Shown: positions 1 to 6,474 of the stretch, one piece after another
How positions within the stretch are numbered: the stretch's first letter is position 1
How the letters are laid out: each line of letters starts with the position of its first letter
Origin: 2-12-FULL-40-12 sp964518135
Lineage (GTDB): Bacteria; Patescibacteriota; Minisyncoccia; Minisyncoccales; 2-12-FULL-40-12
Assembly (NCBI GenBank): GCA_964518135.1
Contig: CAZFEY010000006.1
Coordinates: forward strand, 1 to 31,106
Reading direction: 5' to 3'
DNA: 31,106 nt
Position numbers and translations under genes: made by a program
The notes under the pieces: model-generated
Told to the model about the DNA's origin: nothing
The model's database searches: none
The model's input: the letters and a program-made list of their open reading frames with translations, nothing else

Positions 1-2
1 TA

Positions 3-839
3 GGAGAGGCTAAGATTGATTCCGTACAGATGTATTTAAAGGAGATTGGCAGGGTCAATTTTTTGACCGCTGACGAAGAAAAAGAGCTGGCAAAAAGAAT
101 TGAGAAAGGAGACGTAGAGGCAAAAAAGAGACTGGCACAGGCAAACTTAAGGCTGGTTGTTTCCATAGCCAAAAAGTACGTTGGAAGATCTCCGAGTCTA
201 ACTCTTTTAGATTTGATTCAAGAGGGAAACCTAGGTCTTTTTCGCGCAGTTGAGAAATTTGATTGGAGAAGGGGATATAAATTCTCAACTTATGCCACCT
301 GGTGGATTCGCCAAGCAATCACTAGGGCGCTAGCCGATCAGTCTCGCACTATTAGAATACCCGTACATATGGTTGAGACGATGTCTAAGTTTTCTCAAGC
401 CAGGAGAAGTTTGTTGCAGAATTTAGGCAGAGAGCCTTCTGCCGAAGAGATTGGCGCAGAGATGGGTTTAGAGGTTGATAAAGTAAGGCATATAATGAAA
501 ATTTCCCAAGAAGCGATTTCTTTAGAAACTCCAGTTGGAGACGAAAAAGAAGGAAGTATTTTGGCGGAGTTTATAGAAGACGAAAAACAACTTTCACCAT
601 CGGTAATGGCCGGAAGGACATTATTGAAAGATAGATTAAAAGAAATACTTGTTGATTTGGCGCCGAGAGAGCAAAAAATTTTAGGAATGAGGTTTGGATT
701 AGAAGATGGTGTTACTCATACATTAGAAGAAGTTGGTAAGGAATTTGGCGTTACCCGTGAAAGAATAAGACAAATTGAAGCCAAGGCACTGGAAAGAATC
801 AGGGAGCACGAGGAGTTAAGGAAATTGAAAGGATATTAA
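3..839 (+). CDS. rpoD: RNA polymerase sigma-70 family factor (RpoD type), 5' truncated by window edge
   Basis: Primary-type sigma factor that gives RNA polymerase its promoter specificity. The frame is open upstream of the ATG at 30: the codons read GEAKIDSVQ and then MYLKEIGRV, which is the region 1.2 motif of RpoD proteins (DPVRMYLKEIGRV). So the ATG at 30 is an internal methionine and the gene starts outside the window. Counting from that Met, region 2 lies at about 41-115 (RLVVSIAKKYV, then FSTYATWWIRQAI, which melts and reads the -10 box), region 3 at about 115-190, and the region 4 helix-turn-helix at about 229-254 (TLEEVGKEFGVTRERIRQIE), which reads the -35 box. It probably recognises the TTGACA/TATAAT-like boxes seen here. 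No terminator is obvious after it; a partial T-arm copy follows at 857. Confidence 0.95.
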   Translation, partial: GEAKIDSVQMYLKEIGRVNFLTADEEKELAKRIEKGDVEAKKRLAQANLRLVVSIAKKYVGRSPSLTLLDLIQEGNLGLFRAVEKFDWRRGYKFSTYATWWIRQAITRALADQSRTIRIPVHMVETMSKFSQARRSLLQNLGREPSAEEIGAEMGLEVDKVRHIMKISQEAISLETPVGDEKEGSILAEFIEDEKQLSPSVMAGRTLLKDRLKEILVDLAPREQKILGMRFGLEDGVTHTLEEVGKEFGVTRERIRQIEAKALERIREHEELRKLKGY

Positions 840-856
840 TACCATACAACTTTACA

Positions 857-874
857 TCGTAGGTTCGATTCTAT
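857..874 (+). repeat. Partial tRNA T-arm copy (direct repeat with the tRNA-Asn 3' half)
   Basis: TCGTAGGTTCGA at 857-868 is identical to 1821-1832, the T-arm of the intron-containing tRNA-Asn. After that the two can be aligned with one missing base and two C-to-T changes up to 874. The copy still folds as a 5-bp stem (GTAGG with TCTAT, allowing G-U) around TTCGAT. No acceptor or anticodon arm accompanies it. It may be an attachment-site remnant or a decayed tRNA end; chance is less likely but not excluded. Confidence 0.5.
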
Positions 875-885
875 AAAATTAGAGA

Positions 886-1557
886 ATGGGGTATGCAGGT
901 AAATTAAAGCTGAAGTTAGAAGCAAAAGAACTGAGAAAGAAAGGATTTTCAATAAAAACGATCGAGAAAAGATTGATGGTTTCTCGATCCTCTGTTAGTT
1001 TGTGGGTTCGAGATGTTAAGCTTAGCAAAAAGCAACTTAATAATTTATATTTAAATAAAAAAACAGGGCAACTTAGAGGGAGTATAGTTGCAGCAATGAA
1101 TAAGATTAAGAAACGTGAAGATTTAACTAGGCGATTGTTGAAAGAAGGGATGAGGGAAGTAGGAAAGTTGAGTAAGCGAGATCAATTTATATCTGGGATA
1201 GCAATGTATTTCGCTGAAGGAGAGAAAGGAGATAAGAACGTTTCTTTTAGTAATGCCGATTCTAGAGCTATCCAGTTTATGTCTGATTGGTTTCGTGATA
1301 TTTGCAGAGTTCCTAAAGAGAAATTTCGAGCGAGTATTTATATTCATGATAATCTTAATGAAACAAAAGCGAAACAATTCTGGGCAAAAACAACAAAAAT
1401 TCCGCTTGCCCAATTTCGGAAAAGTTATATAGTTAAGAATAATCCGAAACGCCTAAGGAAAACTAAGCATATTTACGGAGTTTTAAAAATTACAATTAGC
1501 GATGTGAATTTACACAGAAAGATTATGGGTTGGATTGAAGGAATTTTTAATGATTGA
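886..1557 (+). CDS. Helix-turn-helix protein with LAGLIDADG-like domain
   Basis: A 223-residue basic protein. Residues about 13-44 (EAKELRKKGFSIKTIEKRLM, then VSRSSVSLWV) look like a resolvase-type helix-turn-helix. Residues 101-114 (FISGIAMYFAEGEK), followed by VSFSNADSRAIQFM, resemble a single LAGLIDADG motif: a Gly-containing helix ending in acidic residues, then a strand. Proteins of this build are common in Parcubacteria and are usually unnamed. It could be a DNA-binding regulator or a relic or standalone homing-type nuclease; activity cannot be judged from sequence alone. It ends 22 bp before a tRNA that carries a group I intron, and a T-arm copy lies 12 bp before its start, so it may belong to one inserted segment. 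The ATG at 886 has only a weak AGAGA upstream. Confidence 0.6.
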   Translation: MGYAGKLKLKLEAKELRKKGFSIKTIEKRLMVSRSSVSLWVRDVKLSKKQLNNLYLNKKTGQLRGSIVAAMNKIKKREDLTRRLLKEGMREVGKLSKRDQFISGIAMYFAEGEKGDKNVSFSNADSRAIQFMSDWFRDICRVPKEKFRASIYIHDNLNETKAKQFWAKTTKIPLAQFRKSYIVKNNPKRLRKTKHIYGVLKITISDVNLHRKIMGWIEGIFND

Positions 1558-1579
1558 ACTTTAAATTTCACAATCAAGC

Positions 1580-1847
1580 TCCGCGGTAGCGCAGCGGTAG
1601 CGCAGGTGCCTGTGAATGATCGCAGCTTCCAACGGAAACGTTGGGATGAACATTCCGGGATAACGATGAAGGCTAAGTTATAAAGAATATGCTAACGTCG
1701 TGGGAACCTCGTATCTTACGGGGGACGCCGTAGAGACTAGATACCGGAACACCCTATCGCGAAAGGGTGATGACATAGTCCACGCTTCGTGGAAACACGG
1801 AGATAAGTGTAAGCACTTGGTCGTAGGTTCGAATCCTACCCGCGGAG
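1580..1847 (+). tRNA. tRNA-Asn (GTT) interrupted by a group I intron
   Basis: Exon 1 is 1580-1613 and exon 2 is 1810-1847. Acceptor stem TCCGCGG (1580-1586) pairs perfectly with CCGCGGA (1840-1846). The D-arm is GCGC/GCGC, the anticodon stem GGTGC pairs with GCACT, and the T-arm is GTAGG-TTCGAAT-CCTAC. Joining 1613 to 1810 gives the anticodon loop CTGTTAA with anticodon GTT, as in bacterial tRNA-Asn. The U1-A72 pair and discriminator G73 (1847) also fit Asn. CCA is not encoded (CCT follows). Without splicing, the unspliced 5' exon reads CTGTGAA, which would suggest His, but the tRNA-His G-1:C73 pair is absent. Confidence 0.88.
1614..1809 (+). other. Group I self-splicing intron in the tRNA-Asn anticodon loop
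   Basis: A 196-nt intron without an ORF, between anticodon positions 35 and 36. Exon 1 ends with T and the intron ends with G (1809), as group I introns require. The internal guide GCAG (1622-1625) pairs with CTGT of the 5' exon including the splice-site U-G wobble (P1). P2 is CCAACG-GAAA-CGTTGG (1629-1644). P7 is GACTA (1735-1739) with TAGTC (1776-1780), in the typical AGAGACTA/ATAGTCC setting. P8 is ACCCT (1751-1755) with AGGGT (1764-1768). P9 is CCACG-CTT-CGTGG (1780-1792). The compact size fits the tRNA-type IC3 subgroup; the subgroup is inference. Confidence 0.9.
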
Positions 1848-1879
1848 CCTGGTTGTGAAGCGGTATAATTAAGATAGAA

Positions 1880-1910
1880 AATCGCTTAAATAGCGGTTTT
1901 TTGGTAGAGT
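1880..1910 (+). terminator. Terminator hairpin fused to a -10-like box (short repeat module 3)
   Basis: AATCGCT (1880-1886) pairs with AGCGGTT (1892-1898), followed by a run of six T (1897-1902), which would end tRNA-Asn transcription. Directly after it come GG and TAGAGT (1905-1910), a -10-like box 6 nt before the ATG at 1917. The tail GCGGTTTTTTGGTAGAGT recurs in the modular repeats at 2460 and 6458, so this is a short member of that family. Confidence 0.6.
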
Positions 1911-1916
1911 AGAGAT

Positions 1917-2387
1917 ATGAAGGATGACTTATCTAACAATCAGCTAACAACAAAAACGCGCAAAAGCCTACTTTGGATTATAGGAAATCTATATTTTTAT
2001 ATGATTATTGGAAACCTTGTTGTCAGTGTAGTAATTGGTGTTTTTTCTAAAATCTCTCTTATTAATGTACCGATTTTTTTGCAATTTTTATACTTTGCTT
2101 GCATGTTTTTTATTATTAGATTTGCAGTAGAAAGCGTCCTTGAAAAAACCCTTATCGACACAGACAAATTCTTAAAGATTAGCTTAATAATTGCGTTGAG
2201 CCCTTTTATTATTGAGCTCATCTTTTCTGGCTATAGTCTTTTTGTTAACCATGATAATCTTGCGGCTCTATATTTATATCTTATCCCGGAGACCATTTGG
2301 GATATAGTGATTGCTATAGTGTCTGGTATCTTTATTGGTTCATTTTCCTACTTTTGGTTCAAGAAATTATCTAAAAACAGGTTCTAA
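1917..2387 (+). CDS. Hypothetical integral membrane protein, about four helices
   Basis: A 156-residue protein not recognised as a named family. Four hydrophobic segments are visible at about residues 19-45, 52-68, 85-105 and 127-148, with a basic C-terminus (KKLSKNRF). The start is the ATG at 1917; a TAGAGT box ends 6 nt before it, so the mRNA may begin at or next to the AUG, and there is no Shine-Dalgarno site. The last codons and the TAA stop (AACAGGTTCTAAC) lie inside the first module of the repeat at 2376, so the present C-terminus NRF is supplied by the repeat. It is the first gene of the cassette-like array and has its own terminator-like module on each side. Confidence 0.7.
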   Translation: MKDDLSNNQLTTKTRKSLLWIIGNLYFYMIIGNLVVSVVIGVFSKISLINVPIFLQFLYFACMFFIIRFAVESVLEKTLIDTDKFLKISLIIALSPFIIELIFSGYSLFVNHDNLAALYLYLIPETIWDIVIAIVSGIFIGSFSYFWFKKLSKNRF

Positions 2388-2479
2388 CTTCGTCCCATAG
2401 GGGGAGCAAATACTGACAAGTAATGTCAAAATCTTTGACACTAAAGAATCGCCAATAAGGCGGTTTTTTGGTAGGATAA
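2376..2479 (+). repeat. Modular intergenic repeat, copy A (complete)
   Basis: Module 1: GGTTCTAACTTCGTCCC then ATAGGGGGAGC (to 2407). Module 2: TGACA-AGTAA-TGTCA (2414-2428). Module 3: a hairpin, AATCGCC (2447-2453) with GGCGGTT (2459-2465), flanked by weaker A/T pairs and ending in six T (2464-2469), then GG and the -10-like TAGGAT (2472-2477). It carries the stop codon of the preceding gene and should terminate its transcript. Confidence 0.75.
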
Positions 2480-2513
2480 AACAAAGGTTTATTAATAATC
2501 AATAATCAAAAAT

Positions 2514-3497
2514 ATGTCATTTATTACCCAAGGCAAAACCAATATTAAATACATTTTAATCACAGCTATTGTGGCTATTATTTTTGGTGGTGGCATTATT
2601 TATTTACAGAATAATTTCATTGAAGAGATGGGAGAGTTTATTCCGATAGAAATCAAAAAAGAAATAGATAACACTTCTTCTAAAATGTCTTTGTCTTATG
2701 TGGTGAAAGGATGTGCCGAGACAGAATCGAGCACGGCTACAAAAAGCTCTGGGACAGAAAAAGAACCAAAGATTGAAATGGTTGGAAATAAAATTATTTA
2801 TTCTAGGGCAATAAATAATCAATGCTGCAGACAAGCTGTAATGGAAAAAGAAACAAAAGACAATACAATCAATATCTATGAAGTTTGGAGCGGCGTTGGA
2901 TGTAAATGCATTTGCTTTTCTGAAATCGAAGCTACAATCGATAATATTCCCGAAGGTCATTACGCTGTAAATGTGTATGAGAAAGGAATCAAGCCTGGCG
3001 ACAATAATGAACCAATGGAGCAGAAGTTAATTATAGCCAAAGAAGTAGATGTGTTGCAGGTAAGGGACGAAACTACAGATTGGAAAACTTATACGAATGA
3101 AGAGTATGGATACGAAATAAAATACCCAAAAGAGTGGAGCTACAAAGAAGAAATTAATCCAAGAGAAGGTTATAATTGGATACAGACCTTTTTCGACAAT
3201 TCGAAAGAAAAAAGTATTATAATGATAAGTAATCCAGCCTTGCAAATTGGTTATGAGGCATGGACAGTAGAGAAAACAGATGCGATAAAGATTCCAAATA
3301 GCAAAAAATATTTAACGAAAAAAATCTTTGAACCGACGACAAAGGATTTCGACCCTTTTATTTTAGTATTATGGCCTGAGAATATCGACGAAGACTGGTT
3401 AGGGTCTGGGCAAATCAGCTTGTCGTACAAAGACAAAAATGACCCAAATATCAAAATTTTCGACGAGATGCTTTCTACTTTCAGATTTTTAGACTAA
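2514..3497 (+). CDS. Membrane-anchored exported protein with PsbP-like C-terminal domain
   Basis: A 327-residue protein. A single N-terminal hydrophobic segment (about residues 14-31, ILITAIVAIIFGGGIIYL) anchors it, with the rest outside the cytoplasm. Residues about 55-170 form a Cys-rich beta region (Cys pairs QCC, and the spaced series VGCKCICFSE), probably disulfide or metal bound. Residues about 188-327 start DWKTYTNEEYGYEIKYPKEW and end with a FDEMLSTFRFLD-type tail, the pattern of PsbP-like domains frequent in Parcubacteria. Its biochemical role is unknown. The ATG at 2514 lies 36 nt after the TAGGAT box of repeat copy A, so unlike its neighbours it would have a leader. Repeat copy B begins at the stop codon. 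Confidence 0.65.
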   Translation: MSFITQGKTNIKYILITAIVAIIFGGGIIYLQNNFIEEMGEFIPIEIKKEIDNTSSKMSLSYVVKGCAETESSTATKSSGTEKEPKIEMVGNKIIYSRAINNQCCRQAVMEKETKDNTINIYEVWSGVGCKCICFSEIEATIDNIPEGHYAVNVYEKGIKPGDNNEPMEQKLIIAKEVDVLQVRDETTDWKTYTNEEYGYEIKYPKEWSYKEEINPREGYNWIQTFFDNSKEKSIIMISNPALQIGYEAWTVEKTDAIKIPNSKKYLTKKIFEPTTKDFDPFILVLWPENIDEDWLGSGQISLSYKDKNDPNIKIFDEMLSTFRFLD

Positions 3498-3530
3498 ACA
3501 GGTTCTAACTTCGTCCCATAGGGGGGAGCC
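3496..3530 (+). repeat. Modular intergenic repeat, copy B (module 1)
   Basis: GGTTCTAACTTCGTCCC and ATAGGGGGGAGCC, nearly identical to copy A, starting at the stop codon of the preceding gene. Modules 2 and 3 are not recognisable, but the region ends at 3573-3586 with a T-run followed by AG and TAGGAT, the usual module 3 tail. Confidence 0.75.
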
Positions 3531-3594
3531 AAATTATAATGTTGTGAGTTTATTGTCTCGCTTGGGAGGTGATTTTTTAGTAGGATAAATTAAT

Positions 3595-5058
3595 ATGAAG
3601 AACAATAATGGCTTTGCCTCAGTTATTATAGTTTTAATAGTAGTTGGCGTTTTAGTTTTAGGAGGAGGAACGTATTATTTTTTAATAAAGAAGACGCCAG
3701 AGTCAGTTGCTTGTACTCAAGAGGTAAAGATTTGTCTTGACGGCTCCTCTGTCGGTCGCATTGGTCCTAATTGCAAATTTGCGGAATGTCCCGTCGTAAA
3801 TACAGATAAAACCGCCGATCGGGAAATATATAAGAATATAAAGGCTGAACAAATTTTAACTGAACCCTTTGCCCGTCAGACAAAAATAGAAGTTGTGACC
3901 AAAAATGCCGCAGCCTTTAATCCTAAAGGGGGAACTCCGACAAGGATTGTTCGTACTCAAGATGGTGTTTTCACTGCATATATAGTCGAACATAATGGCG
4001 ATTTTGACCATGAATGGCGACTGGCAAAAAGACAATCAGATGGTATCTGGGTGGTTGTTGCGCAAGGCGATGCCGGAACCTTTCCTGTAAATCTGCTGGC
4101 GTCTCCTGATGGAACACTACATGTAATCGGCTGGTCGAATGGTATTGGTACAATGTGGTCGGGAAAACCCAAAGACGGAAAGCTGGTGATGACATCCACA
4201 ATAATTCCTAATGTTGTTCAGGGAGATTATCCATATCCTGCAGCCGGTATTGATGCAAGCGGTAATATCTTTGTTCTTTCAGGTCAATCAGTTAAAGATC
4301 CTTTCAGCAATGCGGTAACCGGGGCAGAGTTCAGATCGTCTTACCTACCATCTCAGTCGCATTGGGTAGTCAAGACTTACAACATTGATCATAGATACAC
4401 CTACGCATATGTATTTCCTGGTCCCAATGGGCAACTTTCTCTAGTTGCAAACAGGGATTGCTCACGGGAATTACTGGGAATTGCCCAACCGCCAGGAGCT
4501 GTCCCCTGGATTTTTAATGCGTTTCGGTATTGGCGAACAAATGATGTCTCCTCAGAAACAATCCAGGTACTCTCTTTTGCCGAAGAGTTGCCAACAGCCC
4601 AATATCCTGATCCCTTTCTGATGATTCAAGATGCTTATCTTGATACGAAAGACCGAATGCATATTCTCTATGAAGAGAGTGGGGCAACTACTGGCGGGGG
4701 ATCGCAAACCAGACATCGGATCGTTTCCGCCTCCGGTATCACTCTCTTCGATGAAAAACTCCCGATCTCGAAAGAAGCAGGTCAATTCTGTCGAATATTT
4801 CAGGATAGTCAAGAGCGGTTTTACTTGTTGTGTTCGTTAGGACTTCTGTATCAAATGGACCAAGAAGGCCATAGTATAAGTGACCCAATGAAGCTAGATT
4901 TGGAAGGACATGAATTATTACAGGGCGTAGGACAAGGCCAGTATGGTCTGTCAGTCCCACGCACTGGAACACCCTTAAGTGATATAATGAATGTTGGTTT
5001 CGTTTCGGACGATGGGAAAGGTTGGTACTATTTTCAGCTTGATTTCAGCGGAAAATAG
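3595..5058 (+). CDS. Exported protein with Cys motif and probable beta-propeller domain
   Basis: A 487-residue protein with an N-terminal membrane anchor (about residues 8-30). A small motif follows with Cys40, Cys47, Cys60 and Cys65 (EVKICLDGSSVGRIGPNCKF), which recurs behind membrane anchors in Parcubacteria. Residues about 110-480 hold repeated blade-like stretches (FTAYIVEHNGDFDHEWRLAK, LLASPDGTLHVIGWSNG, LDTKDRMHILYEESG), suggesting a BNR/sialidase-type beta-propeller, but no catalytic set is recognised. To the eye the body from about 3.9 kb is less A/T-rich than its neighbours, compatible with transfer. TAGGAT (3581-3586) ends 8 nt before the ATG, so a leaderless mRNA is possible. Repeat copy C follows the gene after a short spacer. 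Confidence 0.6.
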   Translation: MKNNNGFASVIIVLIVVGVLVLGGGTYYFLIKKTPESVACTQEVKICLDGSSVGRIGPNCKFAECPVVNTDKTADREIYKNIKAEQILTEPFARQTKIEVVTKNAAAFNPKGGTPTRIVRTQDGVFTAYIVEHNGDFDHEWRLAKRQSDGIWVVVAQGDAGTFPVNLLASPDGTLHVIGWSNGIGTMWSGKPKDGKLVMTSTIIPNVVQGDYPYPAAGIDASGNIFVLSGQSVKDPFSNAVTGAEFRSSYLPSQSHWVVKTYNIDHRYTYAYVFPGPNGQLSLVANRDCSRELLGIAQPPGAVPWIFNAFRYWRTNDVSSETIQVLSFAEELPTAQYPDPFLMIQDAYLDTKDRMHILYEESGATTGGGSQTRHRIVSASGITLFDEKLPISKEAGQFCRIFQDSQERFYLLCSLGLLYQMDQEGHSISDPMKLDLEGHELLQGVGQGQYGLSVPRTGTPLSDIMNVGFVSDDGKGWYYFQLDFSGK

Positions 5059-5092
5059 GGAACCATACATGACTTGCAGTCGAGGGCTTCCC

Positions 5093-5127
5093 AAACAGGT
5101 TTTAACCTTGTCCTACAGGCGAAGCCA
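5093..5127 (+). repeat. Modular intergenic repeat, copy C (module 1, diverged)
   Basis: AACAGGTTTTAACCTTGTCC, then TACAGGCGAAGCC: a diverged module 1, directly followed by TTTGACAACG, which here serves as a -35 box. Confidence 0.6.
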
Positions 5128-5130
5128 AGT

Positions 5131-5158
5131 TTGACAACGCTTTTCGTGGGGATACAAT
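5131..5158 (+). promoter_or_regulatory. Sigma-70 promoter of the coiled-coil gene (leaderless layout)
   Basis: TTGACA (5131-5136), 16-bp spacer, TACAAT (5153-5158). The -10 box ends 7 nt before the ATG at 5166, so the predicted transcription start falls at or beside the start codon. Confidence 0.75.
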
Positions 5159-5165
5159 AGAATTG

Positions 5166-5381
5166 ATGAAAAAGAGAGGCGTTACAATTGAAGATTTGGC
5201 AAGAATGATTAAAAAGGGTTTTGACGAAACATCAAAAAAGAAAGAAGTTGACGACCGTTTTGATGTGATTGAAAATCGATTGGAAAAAATCGAGAAATTA
5301 ATCCTCGCCGATCACAAGAGGAGGATCGAAAGACTGGAAGGAGAAGTAAGAGATCTTAAGGATTTATTGGCCGTAAAGTAA
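5166..5381 (+). CDS. Small coiled-coil protein
   Basis: A 71-residue charged protein (MKKRGVTIEDLARMIKKGFD, then heptads such as VIENRLEKIEKLIL and IERLEGEVRDLKDLL). From about residue 28 to the end it is predicted to be one continuous coiled coil; the N-terminal part looks like a short helical domain. Short proteins of this build recur in Parcubacteria without an assigned role. The ATG at 5166 is preferred over the TTG at 5163 because the promoter would place the transcript start there. No Shine-Dalgarno sequence. Its 3' side holds repeat copy D. Confidence 0.65.
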   Translation: MKKRGVTIEDLARMIKKGFDETSKKKEVDDRFDVIENRLEKIEKLILADHKRRIERLEGEVRDLKDLLAVK

Positions 5382-5404
5382 TCTAAAAATCTAATCGAAC
5401 TTAT

Positions 5405-5460
5405 AGAATCGCTTTTGGGCCTCGCTCGTAAGCTATGACTGAGAGCGGTTTCTTGATAAG
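5405..5460 (+). repeat. Modular intergenic repeat, copy D (module 3, long-loop form)
   Basis: Contains CTCGCTCGTAAGCTATGACT, then GAGAGCGG and a T-rich tail. The same about 56-bp block recurs with few changes at 6417-6474 and 8003-8058. It folds as a long imperfect hairpin whose 3' arm is the T-run, so it probably terminates the gene upstream. Modules 1 and 2 are missing here. Confidence 0.7.
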
Positions 5461-5468
5461 TTTTCCAC

Positions 5469-5497
5469 TTGACAAAAAAACATATCAGAGATAATAT
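5469..5497 (+). promoter_or_regulatory. Strong consensus promoter upstream of a hairpin terminator
   Basis: TTGACA (5469-5474), a 17-bp spacer and TAATAT (5492-5497). This is among the best promoter matches in the window, yet an intrinsic terminator lies only about 10-40 nt downstream of the expected start. Confidence 0.7.
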
Positions 5498-5506
5498 GTA
5501 ACTACT

Positions 5507-5548
5507 ATGAACACTACCCCTGCTTCGGCAAGGGTAGTTTTTATTTAG
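5507..5548 (+). terminator. Intrinsic terminator overlapping a possible 13-codon leader peptide
   Basis: ACTACCC (5513-5519) pairs with GGGTAGT (5532-5538) around CTGCTTCGGCAA (with an inner TGC/GCA pairing), followed by TTTTTATTT. The stretch also reads as a 13-codon ORF (5507-5548, MNTTPASARVVFI). Together with the promoter at 5469 this would yield a transcript of about 40 nt, or an attenuator in front of the NYN gene at 5571. The terminator is well supported; a regulatory role is inference. Confidence 0.6.
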
Positions 5549-5556
5549 AATCATCC

Positions 5557-5562
5557 TATAAT
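5557..5562 (+). promoter_or_regulatory. -10 box of the NYN gene
   Basis: A perfect TATAAT ending 8 nt before the ATG at 5571, which suggests a leaderless or nearly leaderless mRNA. No convincing -35 box is visible; its position would overlap the terminator hairpin. Confidence 0.5.
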
Positions 5563-5570
5563 AACATTGT

Positions 5571-6140
5571 ATGGGTATTTTTAATAAAAAAGAAAAGGTA
5601 GCCGTTTATATAGATGGAAGTAATTTCTATGGTTATCTAAAAGATAAGGAGATAAATTTTCCAAAGGGAACGAAGTTTAATTTTAAAGAATTTGTAGATT
5701 TTTTAGTTGGCGACAAAAAACAACTTGTTTCAAAGAGATATTATACAGGTGTTATTAGAAATCTTGACGGAAGCGATAAAAGCAAAAATCTTGTAAGTGG
5801 ACAACAAAAATTCTTCTCACGTCTTGAAAATGATGGTTTTACCATTAAACGTGGCAGGATAATGCCAACTAATAAGGTCTATAAAGAGAAAGGAACCGAT
5901 GTGAAGATTGCGGTGGATCTAATCGTTGGAGCCGTTGATAATATATATGATACAGCCATCTTGGTGAGCTCCGATACTGATTTAATTCCAGCTGTAAGAT
6001 ATGTAAAATATAAAAACAAGAAGATTGAATACGTTGGTTTTGCCCATTCTCCATCTTTGGGCATACAAAAATATACCGACTTATCTATTCTTTTATTGCC
6101 TCGAGACATAGAAAGATTCAAAGAGAAAGCATTGTTATAA
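5571..6140 (+). CDS. NYN domain protein (LabA-like, PIN-fold RNase)
   Basis: A 189-residue protein that is almost entirely one NYN domain, a PIN-like metal-dependent nuclease fold. The key acidic residues are present: Asp15 in AVYIDGSNFY, Asp110 and Asp116 in GTDVKIAVDL, and Asp135/Asp137 in LVSSDTDLIPAV. A Ser-Leu-rich C-terminal stretch (SPSLGIQKYTDLSILLLPRD) is also typical. The family acts on RNA in the cytoplasm; the substrate here is unknown. It sits alone with its own -10 box (5557) and is followed by repeat copy E, so it behaves as an independent unit. A lone nuclease gene in a variable array could be a defence or RNA-turnover function; neither is shown by the sequence. Confidence 0.85.
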   Translation: MGIFNKKEKVAVYIDGSNFYGYLKDKEINFPKGTKFNFKEFVDFLVGDKKQLVSKRYYTGVIRNLDGSDKSKNLVSGQQKFFSRLENDGFTIKRGRIMPTNKVYKEKGTDVKIAVDLIVGAVDNIYDTAILVSSDTDLIPAVRYVKYKNKKIEYVGFAHSPSLGIQKYTDLSILLLPRDIERFKEKALL

Positions 6141-6147
6141 CTCCATG

Positions 6148-6171
6148 AAACAGGTTCTAACCTCGTCCCAC
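6148..6171 (+). repeat. Modular intergenic repeat, copy E (module 1, truncated)
   Basis: AACAGGTTCTAACCTCGTCC, then CAC; the ATAGGGGGAGC half is missing. It follows the NYN gene stop by 7 nt. Confidence 0.65.
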
Positions 6172-6349
6172 AAAATAAAACAAGCCAGATGCAATGCACC
6201 TGGCTAGGTTATTTGGTAGGCCTTTGCTGGCCAATCTCTATAGAGTTGAACTCTCCGATATGAGTGGAACTCACTTGGAGAGTTCTCTTATGTTCTAATG
6301 TCAAACTATCAAATCTATCAATAAAGTCAAGATATATTCTTATCCACTT

Positions 6350-6474
6350 AAAGATTTTAACTTCGTCCCATAGGGGGAGCAAATATTGTCAAACATTGGC
6401 AGAATCTATTTACCAAAGAATCGTTTTTGGGTTTCGCTCGTAAGCTATGACTGAGAGTGGTTTTTTGGTAGAGT
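6350..6474 (+). repeat. Modular intergenic repeat, copy F (complete, long-loop form)
   Basis: Module 1 ATTTTAACTTCGTCCC with ATAGGGGGAGC, module 2 TTGTCA-AACA-TTGGCA, module 3 from CCAAAGAATCG (6414) to GTGGTTTTTTGG with the conserved CTCGTAAGCTATGACTGAG core, then TAGAGT (6469-6474). Arms CCAAAGAATC and GGTTTTTTGG pair when G-U is allowed. A GATAAT box (6475-6480) follows and may serve the gene at 6498. Confidence 0.75.

Noticed and set aside
30..839. Complete sigma factor gene starting at the ATG at 30
   Set aside because: The frame stays open to the window edge and the upstream codons match conserved sigma region 1.2.
1580..1620. tRNA-His reading (anticodon GTG)
   Set aside because: It depends on unspliced sequence. 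The G-1:C73 hallmark of tRNA-His is missing, and splicing at the U-G site gives the exact tRNA-Asn loop CTGTTAA.
2441..2480. TTGACA (2436-2441) and TAGGAT (2472-2477) as one promoter
   Set aside because: The spacing is 30 bp, far beyond the 16-18 bp normal for sigma-70 promoters.
3957..4201. Minus-strand ORFs inside the 3595-5058 gene
   Set aside because: They overlap a longer gene with a clear signal anchor and lack start signals or protein-like composition.
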